64,000 bases of DNA from Citrus sinensis (Eukaryota > Streptophyta > Magnoliopsida > Sapindales > Rutaceae): the NCBI RefSeq assembly GCF_022201045.2, contig NC_068558.1:42117501-42181500 (forward strand), in the 5' to 3' direction. The notes beneath the pieces are model-generated. The model did no database searches. It was not told where the DNA came from and saw only the letters and a list, made by a program, of their open reading frames with translations. The position numbers and the translations under genes are program-made. This document shows, piece by piece, positions 1 to 11,660 of this stretch (position 1 is the stretch's first letter; each line of letters opens with the position of its first letter).

Positions 1-3000
1 TCACAAGGAAAAATGGGGAAAAAAAAAGCAAGTGGTCAATGCAAGTGAGATTTGTTTTTTTATCCTTTTTCTCATTTTCCCTTTTTAAAAATATATTTAT
101 CGGGCGGTTCGTCTGAATATTTTGATAGGCCAAAGAGAGAAGTGCATCGGGGGAGACAAGACTTTTATTGTTATTTTTGGGTAAGTGGACAAGACAATGG
201 ACATGTAACATTTCTCCATTCTTTTGAGAGACACGAGTCATGGAGTCCGCGGCACAGCGTACATGACAATACAATGCGAGCCGCTGGCCTTTTGTTCTTT
301 TGAGACCCTACAAACCTTGCATTTGCAGAAAGACTTCATTATTTATTACTTTCTTTACCCTCTAGCTGCTGTACTTTTGTTGGATTTGCCGGACACACTT
401 TGTTGTCCCGAAAGGCTACGTGTCGCAAAAGCTTGCTGGGATATTGAGGACCGCTTGCAATGCGTTATCTTATGAAATTTATATTTTGATATATAACAAG
501 AAATTACAAATTAAAAAAAAAAAAACAAAATCAAGGGTTAGAATACAAACACACATATAGACAGGATAAAATGTTGTTACCTTTCAGGCTATAAACAAAG
601 TTCATTGTCTCTTGCATTGCGACAATTTTGGTGTTTAGTAACTGTACATCTTCTTAATTATTAATATTGCTCCGTAAATGATTTGTTGTCTAACACGGTT
701 GAAAAAGACAAGATATGTAGGGAACAATATTACAAGAACTAAAATCATATAACTTTTTAGTATATTTACTAAAGGGGAATTGGAATTGGTCGAAATCGAA
801 ATGAATAATTGGAATATGAATAAGTTATTTATTTAAACTGTAGAAATCAAAATTAGAATGAGTTGTATTATCATTAATATGTTTATTTTGTCTTATAATC
901 GAAATAAAAAATGAGTTAGATTGTTCTAAATTACTAAAAAGTCATTAATTAACTATTGTCATCATTATTATTTTGTATTTTAATTATTGTGACTTTTATT
1001 ATTCAAAAATTATTATTATTATTATTATTTGAATAACAATAACAATAATATTATTATTATTACTAACATTAATATATTAATTAATTATAATCCTTTTATC
1101 AATAATAATAAATTTTAATATGTGCTTTGTCATGAAATCAAAATAGATCATTATAAGTTATTAAAATAACCTTAGTTAATTATTGTCTTTATTTATTATA
1201 ATAATTGTGATTGTGATTATTATTATTCAAATAGTTATTGTTAACCACAACAATAACAAATTAATAAATTTTAATAATAATAATGACATTAATAATGACA
1301 ACGACAATAATAATAATAATATTATTACAAAGATTTGCAGGGACCAAAATAAAAATGACAAAAGTTAATTTAGGGCAATTTAAAAATTATAAAATTTAAT
1401 AGGGGTAAAACGAAGGGTTTAATTCCCTATTTCTTAATCCAAAAAATACGTAAACCCATATATTTCGTTCACATTCCTCATTTTACTCTAAAAACAAACA
1501 CTATTAATCAGTCTCATTTCAAATTTCAAATCTTTAATCCTACAATAAACACACCATAAAGTTAGCCCTTAAATTTCACATATTTTATTTTAAACTTTTG
1601 GTAGAAAGACAAAACAAATTGATAATAATACGGCTATTGTATAAGAGAGTATGGATAATTATATACATAGTTTCAATTAATTATACATGTGTCGATGCGC
1701 CACACGTCACCTGAATATTGGCGCTAATAGGTACATATATTAGATTAGCTTATAACAATTTATTTAGTTTAATTTGAGATTCGAGGATTTTTTCTTGAGC
1801 AATAATCCCATGCCAAAGTAACTAACGAAACTGACAACACAAAGACATGAGCAAAAGAAGCAACCAATTTGCAATGCAAGGGAACAATCGGATATCATCA
1901 GCCAGAATCAGAAAGAGAAAACGAGCACGAGCTCGGCATCGGGCCACGGCAGTCTACTCAAGGCTAATTACAATAGACAATAGTAAATGTTCGCTGTCGT
2001 ACTTCAGATTAGCACGAAATAGCTCAAATCTGACGCTTCCTATCACATATGGAAGATACATTAAGAAATCTCAATCATTACCCACTTGCCAAATCATAGA
2101 TTATGATTAAATCTCAGCCGTCCACATTTAAACATTTCTGTGGAGTGTTGCCCGACAAGCTAGCTCCTTTCCACGGTGTGTGAGTTAATCCAGAAAAACC
2201 CGGCTGGTTTTGACAGGTTGGACTTATTTTGAAATTACAAGAGCAGAGAAACAGGGCCCGCATGACTGCCACGTTGCTTACCAGTTCGATAATCCTACAC
2301 GGAGACCGTGTTACACGCGCGTCCAAACTGCGAAGACAAATTATCCTTAAAACATAGAAAACAGCTATGGAGGGAAAGAAATGATTTTTTCGTACACACA
2401 AATCACAATATTACTCACAACCTCGGACTTCGAGACCCGTCAAAGAATCAAAACAGTGAAGTAAGATAAATATCAGATTCTCTGTAGGATCTTCGCACGC
2501 TTACGAGGCTATGGTCACGCGCCTGCGCCTTTTTTGCCCCTTTTGCTTAGAGCGTAGCAACATGCCAGCTATATGACAAACGAGCTCGTTTTCAAAATAC
2601 CTAGTTGAGTCAGCGTCAGACTTTGGTTCCAATGCATACGTTAACTGCCTTGAACTGTATGATTTTTTTTTTTTTAAGTTTCTTCTTTATTATTCCCTAA
2701 AATTTAAATCAACTGTTTGGCGACTGAGTACTGAATCTAAATAGCTTCGCGTGCGTACATTACCAACCCCGCACAATATTTAGGCGTTGACCCACTTCTG
2801 ATGGAGGCTATTAACTCAGCTTAAACAATTGGTTAGTACTAAGAATGTTTCTGGTGGATCCCACGATAATCTGGCTGAAATTGAACTGTCGTTTACTTGC
2901 AACAAGATTGGTGCGTTGATTGCACGCTCCAGAACAAACGTGGGACTCGAGAGTATTTGTGAGTTTTGTTATTACCACCAACTCACTTCCCTTCATATGT

Positions 3001-3195
3001 CTTGTCCTTGCTTTCTTCTGTTGTCACTGTTGCACGCTCTACTGAGTTCTCTGAGCAACTCGCTGCTCTGTTTTCATTCTTTTGCTTCCCTTGAGCCTCC
3101 CATCTGTGTCTCTCACTCTGCATATATTTCTCCTCATATCTCTCTGTCTCTCCCTTCCTCCATTATTATCTCTTTCTTCTTCAAAGAAACCAGCC
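1..3195. other. Gene-free 5' region upstream of the MCTP gene
   Basis: No open frame here looks like a protein; the longest are low-complexity or short. Roughly 480-1680 is very AT-rich and full of TAA/TTA runs. The part from about 2100 to 3195 is less AT-rich and holds the promoter and leader of the MCTP gene, including a pyrimidine-rich CT leader just before its ATG at 3196. A sequence resembling an ACGT-core element (CCACACGTCACC) lies near 1700. I see no tRNA gene or transposon terminus that I can define. Confidence 0.6.
943..1335. repeat. AT-rich low-complexity block, two diverged copies
   Basis: Two similar stretches, one near 943-1070 and one near 1173-1335, share a TTAATTAxTATTGTC start followed by TTATTATT runs and then AACAATAA runs. 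They look like an old duplication about 230 bp apart, built on an expanded TAA/ATT microsatellite. No coding content. Confidence 0.45.
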
Positions 3196-6100
3196 ATGGG
3201 CGACGGGAAAGAGAAGCTAGTAGTGGAGGTGATAGCAGCACACAACTTGATGCCTAAAGATGGAGAAGGCTCATCATCCCCGTTTGTAGAAGTTGAGTTT
3301 GAGAAGCAAATACTAAGAACCCAAGTGAAGTACAAAGATTTAAACCCAATATGGAACGAGAAGCTTGTGTTTGACGTTCCAGATACCGCGGAGCTGCCTT
3401 ACAAACACATTGAGGTTAATGTGTTCAACGAGAGAAGGTCAAGCAACAGCAGAAATTTTCTGGGTAAAGTCAGGGCTCCTTGTTCACAACTCTGTAAGAA
3501 AGAAGGTGAAGCCACTGCTCAGTTGTACACTCTAGAGAAAAGGAGCTTATTTTCTCACATAAGGGGGGAGATAAGCTTGAAGCTTTTCGTGTCTACGACA
3601 GAGGAGGTGGTTAAAAAAGGAGGCTTTGTTTCTTCTTTGACTCCGTCCTCTGCGTTTTCTAAGAAGAACAAGAAACTGCAGCAACAGAGTCCTGTTATGC
3701 AGGTGCAGCAGCAGCATTTTGGCCATCAAGACATGATGAGCAAGCCAACTCATCAGCAGCAGAGTCAAAATCACATGAAGCCCATGGAGCCAAACCCGGG
3801 TGAGTTAAAGCCTGTTGTGATTACTACTGCTCCTCGTCCAGTCATTCCCGGAGCCAGAGGTGGTCCAACCTTCGGCGGCGGAGGCGGCGGAGGGGTTTAC
3901 GTTAATGGGTCAGGCGAGTTTTCTTTAAAAGAGACAAGTCCTCATCTTGGTGGTGGTTTTCTCAACAAGGACAAAACTAGTTCTACTTATGATCTTGTTG
4001 AGCAAATGCAGTATCTTTATGTTAGAGTGGTGAAAGCTAGAGATATTTCTTTGTTTGGAGGTGGTGAGATTGTAGCTGAAGTGAAACTAGGGAACTACAG
4101 AGGATTTACAAAGAGGGTGAGTTCAAATCATTTACAATGGGACCAAGTCTTTGCATTTTCAAAAGATTGTATACAGTCCTCAGCGGCTGAGATTTTTGTC
4201 AAAGAAAGCGACAAAGATGATTTCTTGGGGAGAATTTGGTTTGATTTAAATGAAGTTCCTAGAAGGGTACCTCCTGATAGCCAGCTAGCACCACAATGGT
4301 ATAGGATGGAAGATAGAAGAGGTGATAGGTCAAAAGGAGGTGAAGTTATGGTCTCAATATGGTTTGGAACTCAGGCTGATGAGGCATTTGCGGAGGCATG
4401 GCACTCAAAGGCAGCAAATGTTCATTTTGATGGGCTTTGCTCTCTCAAATCCAAGGTTTATCTGTCACCAAAACTTTGGTATTTGAGAGTCTCGGTTATT
4501 GAAGCGCAAGATATTGTTCCTGGGGATAAAGGGTCTGCTATGATGAGGTTTCCGGAGCTTCATGCAAAAGTACAGGTGGGGAATCAATTTTTAAAGACTA
4601 GAATTGCAGCGCCTAGTGCAACAAGAAGCTTGTCAAATCCTTGTTGGAATGAGGATTTGTTGTTTGTGGTTGCTGAGCCATTTGAGGATTATCTTTTGAT
4701 TTCAGTTGAGGACCATGTTGGGCCTGGTAAAGATGAGATCGTGGGTAAGGTTTTGATTCCAGTGAGCGCAGTTGAGAGAAGAACTGATGATAAACAAGTG
4801 GTATCCCGGTGGTTTAATCTTGAAAACCATTTTGGCAACCAGGGGGAGTCAAAAGTTGTGACAAGATTCGGATCTAGAATTCATCTTAGGGTCTCTCTTG
4901 ATGGGGGCTACCATGTGCTTGATGAGGCCACACTGTATAGCAGTGATGTGAAGCCAACGGCAAAGCAGTTGTGGAAGCCTCACATTGGTGTGCTTGAAAT
5001 GGGCATTCTGGGTGCAACAGGGCTTATGCCATTGAAGTTCAAAGGGGGGAAAGGAGGATCTGTTGATGCTTACTGCGTTGCGAAGTATGGCCAGAAATGG
5101 GTGAGAACACGAACTGTGGTTGATAGTTTGTCTCCCAAATGGAATGAGCAGTATACTTGGGAAGTTTTTGATCCTTGCACAGTCATCACGGTTGGAGTGT
5201 TTGATAACTGCAGCCTTGATAAGAACATAATTAACAACAGTGGTGGTCGTGATTCTCGAATTGGGAAAGTCAGAATCAGGCTGTCTACACTTGAATCTGA
5301 TCGTGTTTACACTCACTCGTATCCACTGCTTATGTTGCATCCTTCAGGTGTGAAGAAAATGGGTGAGCTTCATTTGGCTGTGCGATTTTCCTGTGCTAAT
5401 CTGGTTAATATGTTGCATATGTACGCAATGCCGTTGCTACCAAAGATGCACTATGTGCACCCTTTGAGTGTGCATCAACTTGAGACCTTGAGGTACCAAG
5501 CTCTGAATGTGGTATCATCCTGGCTCAACCGAGCAGAGCCACCACTGGGGCGAGAGGTGGTTGAGTATATGCTTGATTATGACTCTCACATGTGGAGCAT
5601 GAGAAGGAGCAAGGCTAACTTTTTTCGGTTAATGAATGTGATCTCTGGTCTCATAGCAATGGTTCGTTATGCGGAGTCTATGCGCAATTGGCACAAGCCA
5701 ATATACTCAACCTTGTCTTTGGCATTTTTCTTCTTGCTGGTTCTAATGCCTGAGCTTGTAATCCCTGCCGTATTGCTATACTTGTCACTTCTGGGGCTCT
5801 GGCGATATAGGTCCAGGTCACGGCACCCTCCTCACATGGATATCAGGCTCTCTCAGGCTGACAGTGTCTTCCCTGATGAATTGGATGAGGAATTCGATTC
5901 CTTTCCGACAAGTCGAGGTGCTGACATTGTTCGAATTAGGTACGATAGGCTAAGAAGCGTGGCTGGAAGAATTCAGACCGTGGTTGGAGATATGGCCACA
6001 CAAGGTGAACGGTTTCAAGCATTAATAAGCTGGAGAGACCCGCGGGCCACATTCTTGTTTGTGATTTTCTGCTTGTTTGCTGCAATTGGGTTTTACGCCG

Positions 6101-6231
6101 TGCCAGTTCGCGTAGTGTTTGCATTGTGGGGGGTGTATGTGCTGAGGCCACCACGGTTCAGAAGCAAATTGCCTTCTCCAGCTTTGAGTTTCTTCCGGAG
6201 GTTGCCCTCAAAGGCTGATACCTTGTTGTAG
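3196..6231 (+). CDS. Multiple C2 domain and transmembrane region protein (MCTP / QUIRKY-FTIP family)
   Basis: A single uninterrupted exon encodes 1011 residues from the ATG at 3196, which sits in a good context (CAGCCATGGG). The frame stays open upstream to an ATG at 3082, but those 38 residues are translated CT-rich leader, and the C2A domain begins right after 3196. Order: C2A (about residues 6-120), Gln/Gly-rich linker (about 150-255, with a seven-glycine run), C2B (about 272-390), C2C (about 428-560), C2D (about 598-730), then a plant phosphoribosyltransferase C-terminal region (about 733-1011) with two hydrophobic hairpins near 835-870 and 951-985. Family members tether the endoplasmic reticulum to the plasma membrane, often at plasmodesmata, through Ca2+/lipid-binding C2 domains. 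The lack of introns is usual for the family. By gene order it may correspond to Arabidopsis MCTP10; that is inference. Confidence 0.95.
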   Translation: MGDGKEKLVVEVIAAHNLMPKDGEGSSSPFVEVEFEKQILRTQVKYKDLNPIWNEKLVFDVPDTAELPYKHIEVNVFNERRSSNSRNFLGKVRAPCSQLCKKEGEATAQLYTLEKRSLFSHIRGEISLKLFVSTTEEVVKKGGFVSSLTPSSAFSKKNKKLQQQSPVMQVQQQHFGHQDMMSKPTHQQQSQNHMKPMEPNPGELKPVVITTAPRPVIPGARGGPTFGGGGGGGVYVNGSGEFSLKETSPHLGGGFLNKDKTSSTYDLVEQMQYLYVRVVKARDISLFGGGEIVAEVKLGNYRGFTKRVSSNHLQWDQVFAFSKDCIQSSAAEIFVKESDKDDFLGRIWFDLNEVPRRVPPDSQLAPQWYRMEDRRGDRSKGGEVMVSIWFGTQADEAFAEAWHSKAANVHFDGLCSLKSKVYLSPKLWYLRVSVIEAQDIVPGDKGSAMMRFPELHAKVQVGNQFLKTRIAAPSATRSLSNPCWNEDLLFVVAEPFEDYLLISVEDHVGPGKDEIVGKVLIPVSAVERRTDDKQVVSRWFNLENHFGNQGESKVVTRFGSRIHLRVSLDGGYHVLDEATLYSSDVKPTAKQLWKPHIGVLEMGILGATGLMPLKFKGGKGGSVDAYCVAKYGQKWVRTRTVVDSLSPKWNEQYTWEVFDPCTVITVGVFDNCSLDKNIINNSGGRDSRIGKVRIRLSTLESDRVYTHSYPLLMLHPSGVKKMGELHLAVRFSCANLVNMLHMYAMPLLPKMHYVHPLSVHQLETLRYQALNVVSSWLNRAEPPLGREVVEYMLDYDSHMWSMRRSKANFFRLMNVISGLIAMVRYAESMRNWHKPIYSTLSLAFFFLLVLMPELVIPAVLLYLSLLGLWRYRSRSRHPPHMDIRLSQADSVFPDELDEEFDSFPTSRGADIVRIRYDRLRSVAGRIQTVVGDMATQGERFQALISWRDPRATFLFVIFCLFAAIGFYAVPVRVVFALWGVYVLRPPRFRSKLPSPALSFFRRLPSKADTLL

Positions 6232-8431
6232 ACTGCAGCAGAAGGATAATTTGGATGGATATTTTGGACATATAATGTAAGGTCTAATGCTTAGTACTAA
6301 TGACGTAGGGATTTAGTCTTCTAGTTTATTTGTCTTGTTATCTTTAGTTTTGTGTGTAGGAGGGACTAGAGAAGATCATTGGACAATTTAAGAACAAATT
6401 TATGTGTAACCTTGAAGTTCTATCGTGCTATTACTTACTACTATGCTTCTGTCTTCTTTGGTAATTAAAGTAGCTTTGATTATTCGATGGTTTAATTATG
6501 TTACGTGGTTTAAATAATTGGTTTTCTCCAAATTCAGTAATAGGAAAATGAGATTGAATTAAAAGGAAAGAAAAAATTTTGGCTCATCATCAATGATGTT
6601 TCTTAAGAGATTTTGTGGGAAACCCAGGTGGGATTGAGAAGTGGACATTGCATAAACGTTGCCGGAGTTTAGGAGAATCGATCAAAGCTTGGAAGAGAGG
6701 AAGAAACAACTTTCCAAGAAGAAAGGAAGGAATTATGGAAACGCCAATTTGATGTGCTTAATTCTAATCAGCTGTGCATTTACGATCAAATTAAAGTGAT
6801 AGAGCTTCACTACCCTGTTCTTTTGAGCAAAGAATGTGAATGATCAAATTACAACTTTCAGTTAGCACAACATTTTATTTTTAATGTCGTGTAATGTGTA
6901 TTAGGCTGCAGAAACCAGAAGGAATTTATTTACTATTTTTTTTACTGTAATAATTGATGGAACTAAGAGAGATTAAATATCATTTTAGTAATGGACTAAG
7001 AGAGATTTTGATCGATAATACGAAAGAAATTTTAGAAGAGAATTTTCTTTTTAGTTAAATAATTAAAGTTGAAGTTATGAAAACAATAAGAATGTCTCCC
7101 TATTTTATAATATGGTGAACTTTCTCTCTTAAGTTAACTTAAAAAGGAACAATTATAGTAAAAATATAAGATTAAAATACACATCATGATTAACTTTAAT
7201 TCAAATTAAAAAAATATCAAAAGATCTAAAATAACAAAATTCTAAAATAACAAAATTCTAAAAAACAAAAACTTAAAATCAACATTGTAACTCCGTATAT
7301 TTAACTACAATTTAACACATATTAACAATCAATTAACCCAACATTTCCACTGCATTATACTATTTTCTTCTGCAAAATTCATTACCAGCATCAGATAAAA
7401 ATATTGTGACGAAATTGTTTGTTGAGCATTATTTTTACCTCGCGATACTTGTGATTAAAGTAAAACAAGATTTTAAGATTAAAAAAATATTGTGGATCTG
7501 TTTGAAGCATTCACTAGTCACAGAAAAATACTTTTTAATGAATGAGTTTTTACTTCACCCAGTGGAGCAATTTAGAAGGGAATGTAAAATCTTAAATTTG
7601 ACAAAAAAATATAAAAAAAGAAAAAGAAAAAACAAGAGAAAAACAGTGAAAAATACCAAAATATTAGATGGGAGGAGAACTTTGTGCCTAAGTTGTCAAG
7701 GGGTTATGCTGGGAATGCTGGTTGTGTTGTGTCCTTATTTTGTTCACCTGTCGATTTGACAAATGGTGTGTCATAATCCTTGTGCTACCTCAATGCGCAT
7801 GTTCAATTAAAAATTTTTGCTTTGCCAGAAATGGATATGCAGGTATGCTTGTTTAGGATTATTACACACCATATTGTCAGATCGACACCAAATCAAAGCC
7901 TCCACAATGGCCGAATGTGTGCGTCAATGGAACTTCTTGTTTCACTTTTATAGAAAAATTCAAGTAGTTGGGGACAGTTGATCATAATTAATGTTAAGTA
8001 CTTAAGGATCATATTTGTACATAATAATAAAGTCTAAAGTAAGAATTAATGGACTGTCGAATGCATTAAGTTTTCCCACGAGCCGGTGGGACAAGTAAAT
8101 AGAAGTTAACGCTACAATTAAATTCTTATAAGTTAACACAGTCTCTTTATAATTAAATGCTTCACAAGTTACATAGTCTTCTTCTAATTCGTTGGAAATA
8201 AACTTGTAATAGTGGGTATTATCTCAATCTACACTTAAAAGGAGGTTGGAATATTCTAATTCGTTGGAATATATTTTGCTTCTCATTTAAAGAGTCACAA
8301 CAACAATAAATATTTTTTAAAAAAAAATTCAAATAAGATTGTCCTTCTTTCTCTTTAATATTGAAGAACAATTTCTCAGTATTCAAATAATATTGTTTTT
8401 GTATCATTATTATTAACGAGAGAAAAAGATT
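6232..8431. other. Intergenic region downstream of the MCTP gene
   Basis: The first 250 bases are the probable 3' UTR of the MCTP gene. The rest is AT-rich. An open stretch at 7406-7759 is Lys/Ile-rich, has no recognisable domain and does not look like a gene. A motif, CTTCTAATTCGTTGGAA, near 8180 recurs in related form near 8255, which suggests a short local duplication. I see no complete mobile element in this interval. Confidence 0.5.
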
Positions 8432-8436
8432 ATAAC

Positions 8437-8733
8437 TGTTGTGAAATTATGGGTGGATTCCCAATTTACAATATTAGTGGACTGTTTTGTCATACCGCAA
8501 CACCTAAGTGTGAATCTAGATAGATTCCAAAGTGCTAACTCTACTTTGTATATTATACTGTTTTATTGGGATATAAATAGGAAGAGAAGCGTCAGCTTCT
8601 AATTATCTGCTTCACCTCTCATTTCCATTACTTTGTCTCTTCAATCTCATCATCAATTCTTTCAAGTTTTTAATCACTTCTCTTATTAGATATATAATTG
8701 TCTTTTTGTTAGCTGATATGTAAATTCATAACA
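8437..8733 (+). mobile_element. Solo LTR (probably Copia-type) with 5-bp target duplication
   Basis: The 297-bp segment starts TGTTGTGAAA and ends CATAACA, giving TGTT/AACA terminal inversion. It is flanked by direct repeats ATAAC at 8432-8436 and 8734-8738. It contains a TATA-like box (ATATAAATA) near 8571-8579, followed by a pyrimidine-rich stretch typical of the R/U5 part of plant LTRs. No primer-binding site or internal coding region is adjacent, so this is a solo LTR left by LTR-LTR recombination. The intact target duplication supports the boundaries. Copia assignment is inferred from the small size and terminal sequence. Confidence 0.75.
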
Positions 8734-8738
8734 ATAAC

Positions 8739-10100
8739 TACATTATTAAAAAGAAAATAAAGGGATAATTAAATTTGGTAAGATAAGTTATAGGAAATGG
8801 GATTTTGAGTAATTAGTAATATATTTATGAAATTTGAGCAATTTATGTTTCAACTTTGTTAAATATATATATATATATTTGATAGTTGGGTTTTGAACTT
8901 GGTGTTTTAAGAGAAATCTAAGTACATAAGAATCCCTAAATACCCCAACAAATCTGTGAATGAACTCGGATATGAGTAGATTATTAGAATTACTATTACA
9001 TATTCTATGCTTGATAGCTTGGTTTGGTAACATATGATGATTAGTCATGTATGATATAGATATATCAATGGATCTCATAAAACCAAACCAAATTGGAAGA
9101 TGAGTAGAAAGATCTAATTTACCAAATTTCTTAAATTCAACAAGCTACAATTGCAGTTTTGTGCTAATTTTATGGCGTTTCAGTTTAAGACTTGCAAAAC
9201 TGGAAAACAAACCGTTAAATTGTGGCTCATAAAATCTACATCCACATCCCCGCAGAACTTGCATCCTTGCGGCTAAACCTGACACCTCAAGTTCGAGGAT
9301 GACGCTAGTCAATGAACAATTCACATCTTTGCCTGTTGCAAATACCAATTCCATATGGCCTACTAGACATAAATGGCATTGCAAGAGTGGCCGAAATGTT
9401 GCTACTATCCTTTGTCTAGAGGCAGCCAAAGAGTTGCCATAAAAACACCAGCACTACAGCAGCTGTATCAAATTTCCAGACTGTTCGCTAGTTATTAAGA
9501 ACATACCCAAAATTTAAGTGAAAGTGCAACAAAAATCCCATCAAAACAGAATTCACATGCATTGTTTGTACAAAATCCTGTCCACGTCATAATGGCATCT
9601 CAAATAATTAGACAAATCAAAGCGCAAGATGGAACCCAAAAAGTTTTAAAAAATCGAAACGGTGACAAGAAGAGAAAAAAGTAAGGGCTATGCATAAAGT
9701 AAGGAAAAAACCAATTAAGAGAAAGCAGTGGGAGTGGTGAACAAAAAAGAAAAAAAAAAGGTGGAACCAGCAAATTAGTAGCATCAGATGTTCAAACAAT
9801 CCTAATAGTTTCCGAAAACATGCCAAAATAGTTTAAAATAAAACCACTTTCATGGCTGATGTTCATATATCTCTACAACGAGGAGAGGCCATAAATGCCA
9901 GGATTTTGTTCGAGTCTCTCTAGTTTCCAAAAGCATAAATCAAATACTGAAGAAGATGACACCGGAAAAAAATACTGAGAAGGGATTTTCCTTTTTTCTC
10001 TTTTCACTCCTTTCAATGACCTGTTGTGAGAGGAAAAGGGATTTCCGAAACACAATATCATAAACCTTCTCAGTCCACATCTGAAAAGAAATGAAATTAG
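8739..10100 (-). other. Unassigned region; possible terminal exon of an unknown minus-strand transcript
   Basis: On the minus strand a pyrimidine-rich acceptor (CATTTCTTTTCAG) ends at about 10082 and is followed by an open frame beginning MWTEKVYDIVFRKS that runs about 45 codons. The DNA beyond it, down to about 9130, is less AT-rich than the surroundings and could be a 3' UTR. I recognise no domain. Upstream on that strand lie 10 kb of repeats, so any first exon would be very distant (a candidate leader is near 20780). It may equally be a gene remnant or a long non-coding RNA. Confidence 0.2.
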
Positions 10101-11204
10101 CTAACTCAGCACAATTATCAACTCAATGAGCAGAGAATAGAAGAAAGAAACATAATCCAATAAGAACGAGTTTGAAGCCAATGACCTAATGTGCAGAACA
10201 ATGTGAAACAACAAGGAAAAAGGAGAGTTTAACTGTTTGAGCTCAAAAGCCCTCATTCAAGACACGAAAAGTATGCCAACAAATTACTGCAAAAAATTAT
10301 CCCAATGGTTGATGGAGATGCAAATTACTGTGAAAACTCCTCATCATTGCCAATTTTCCCATAAAAGGAGATTAACTGAAAAGCCTGAATGGATTTAAAG
10401 CAAATGGAAGTTGAAAATTCAAAATAACAGCTCCTTATCATTGCCAGCTTTCCCATTGAAAACAAAATTTTATCATAATAAACCCATTGTTCATCATCAA
10501 TATGAGATCAAACCAACAAGCAAGCATGAGCACTGTTCACTAGTTGTGAAGACATGCACAAAGAAGTTACAGACCAGCACTTGAGAGTACTAACGACCAT
10601 GTTAGAGAATTCAAATTTCCATATAATGTGCCTTTAACATATTTCATCAGTAGGCAAAATTCCTTTCGTAGCAATGTCAAATTCCAAAAATCAACAACAA
10701 TCATCGCCAAACTAATTAGGCCAAGTAGCAAAAGCATGAATTGAATATTGAAAAGAGTAGTGCTTATTAACTAGAATGCTGAGAGAACTGCGAGAGAAAC
10801 AGCATACAGCTCTCAGCATTCTAGTTTAAAAAAACAAAAGAATTAAAAGGGAAAACACCGGTATAAAAGGAAAAAAAAAGAAAAGTAAGTGAGCTCCTCC
10901 TCTCTCTCACTTCCTCACGAGCTCACTCTTTCCCTCTCTCACAGATTACTGCTCATTGTTCCTTGACTCTCTCGTAGATCTCCAAATTCAACTCGGGTGC
11001 TTCTCTCCGTCTCCAAGCTGAAGTCCAGCCACTCTCTCCATCTCCCTCTTCAAAGTAAGTCACTGCCATTTCTCTTCTACCGTTTGATATATGTTAGTAA
11101 TTATTTTATTCGTAATTATTTGGTAGTTATTTTGTTGGTAATTATTTGATGAAAATTGTTGAATGATATATGTATTACCTGTGTTGAAAAAAAAAAACCA
11201 TTGT

Positions 11205-11660
11205 ATTCTACTTGCTTTTTTCTGGAAGTACTTTAGAATTGTCATAGCATCTCATTCTACAATCTTTTTCCAGAAATGAGACATTTTCATATCCACCAGC
11301 TTCAACAATAATAGAATTAAAATTCCAAGCAATGTTAATTCTCGCACAATCATTCATTTCAATATGCTTTATTGCACTTAATGTTACGGACTCAACAATT
11401 TTCACAATAGGTTTCAGTACATTAGTAGATTTACTTTCTGACTTGCCGCTACAGCCACATGTAAACGTCGCATCGCGTATCTTACAATTACATCACTCCT
11501 TTTTTTACTAGTTAACTTCTTCACATAAAACCTTTCTTGTTTACCATAGACATTGTAAAATTGCCACATGTCCTCAAGGCTATCAAATAACATCCCAAGA
11601 GTCTGCTCATATTTTTTCGATTACACATCTTTGACTCTACAAAATTTTCCATTTCTACAA
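11205..11660 (-). pseudogene. Left-arm fragment of a FAR1-domain transposase, degenerate
   Basis: On the minus strand an open piece contains IEMNDCARIN, NFNSIIVEAGGYENVSF and EKDC, the segment that follows the FAR1 DNA-binding domain in FAR1-related and Jittery-type Mutator transposases. Upstream coding sequence on the same strand is interrupted by stops and frameshifts. This is the mirror image of the fragment in the right arm. There is no MULE transposase core and no SWIM zinc finger, so it cannot be functional. Confidence 0.6.

Noticed and set aside
770-1570. Possible inverted-repeat transposon around the TAA-rich block
   Set aside because: The ends share only AT-rich composition; no convincing inverted repeat or duplication.
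3082-3195. N-terminal extension of the MCTP frame that looks like a signal peptide
   Set aside because: It is the translation of a CT-rich leader. MCTP proteins begin directly with the C2A domain, and the ATG at 3196 has the better context.
4849-5340. 163-codon open frame antisense to the MCTP gene
   Set aside because: Shadow of strong coding bias on the opposite strand; no domain and no promoter context.
7406-7759. 117-codon open frame after the MCTP gene
   Set aside because: Lys/Ile-rich low-complexity translation of AT-rich DNA, with no recognisable domain.
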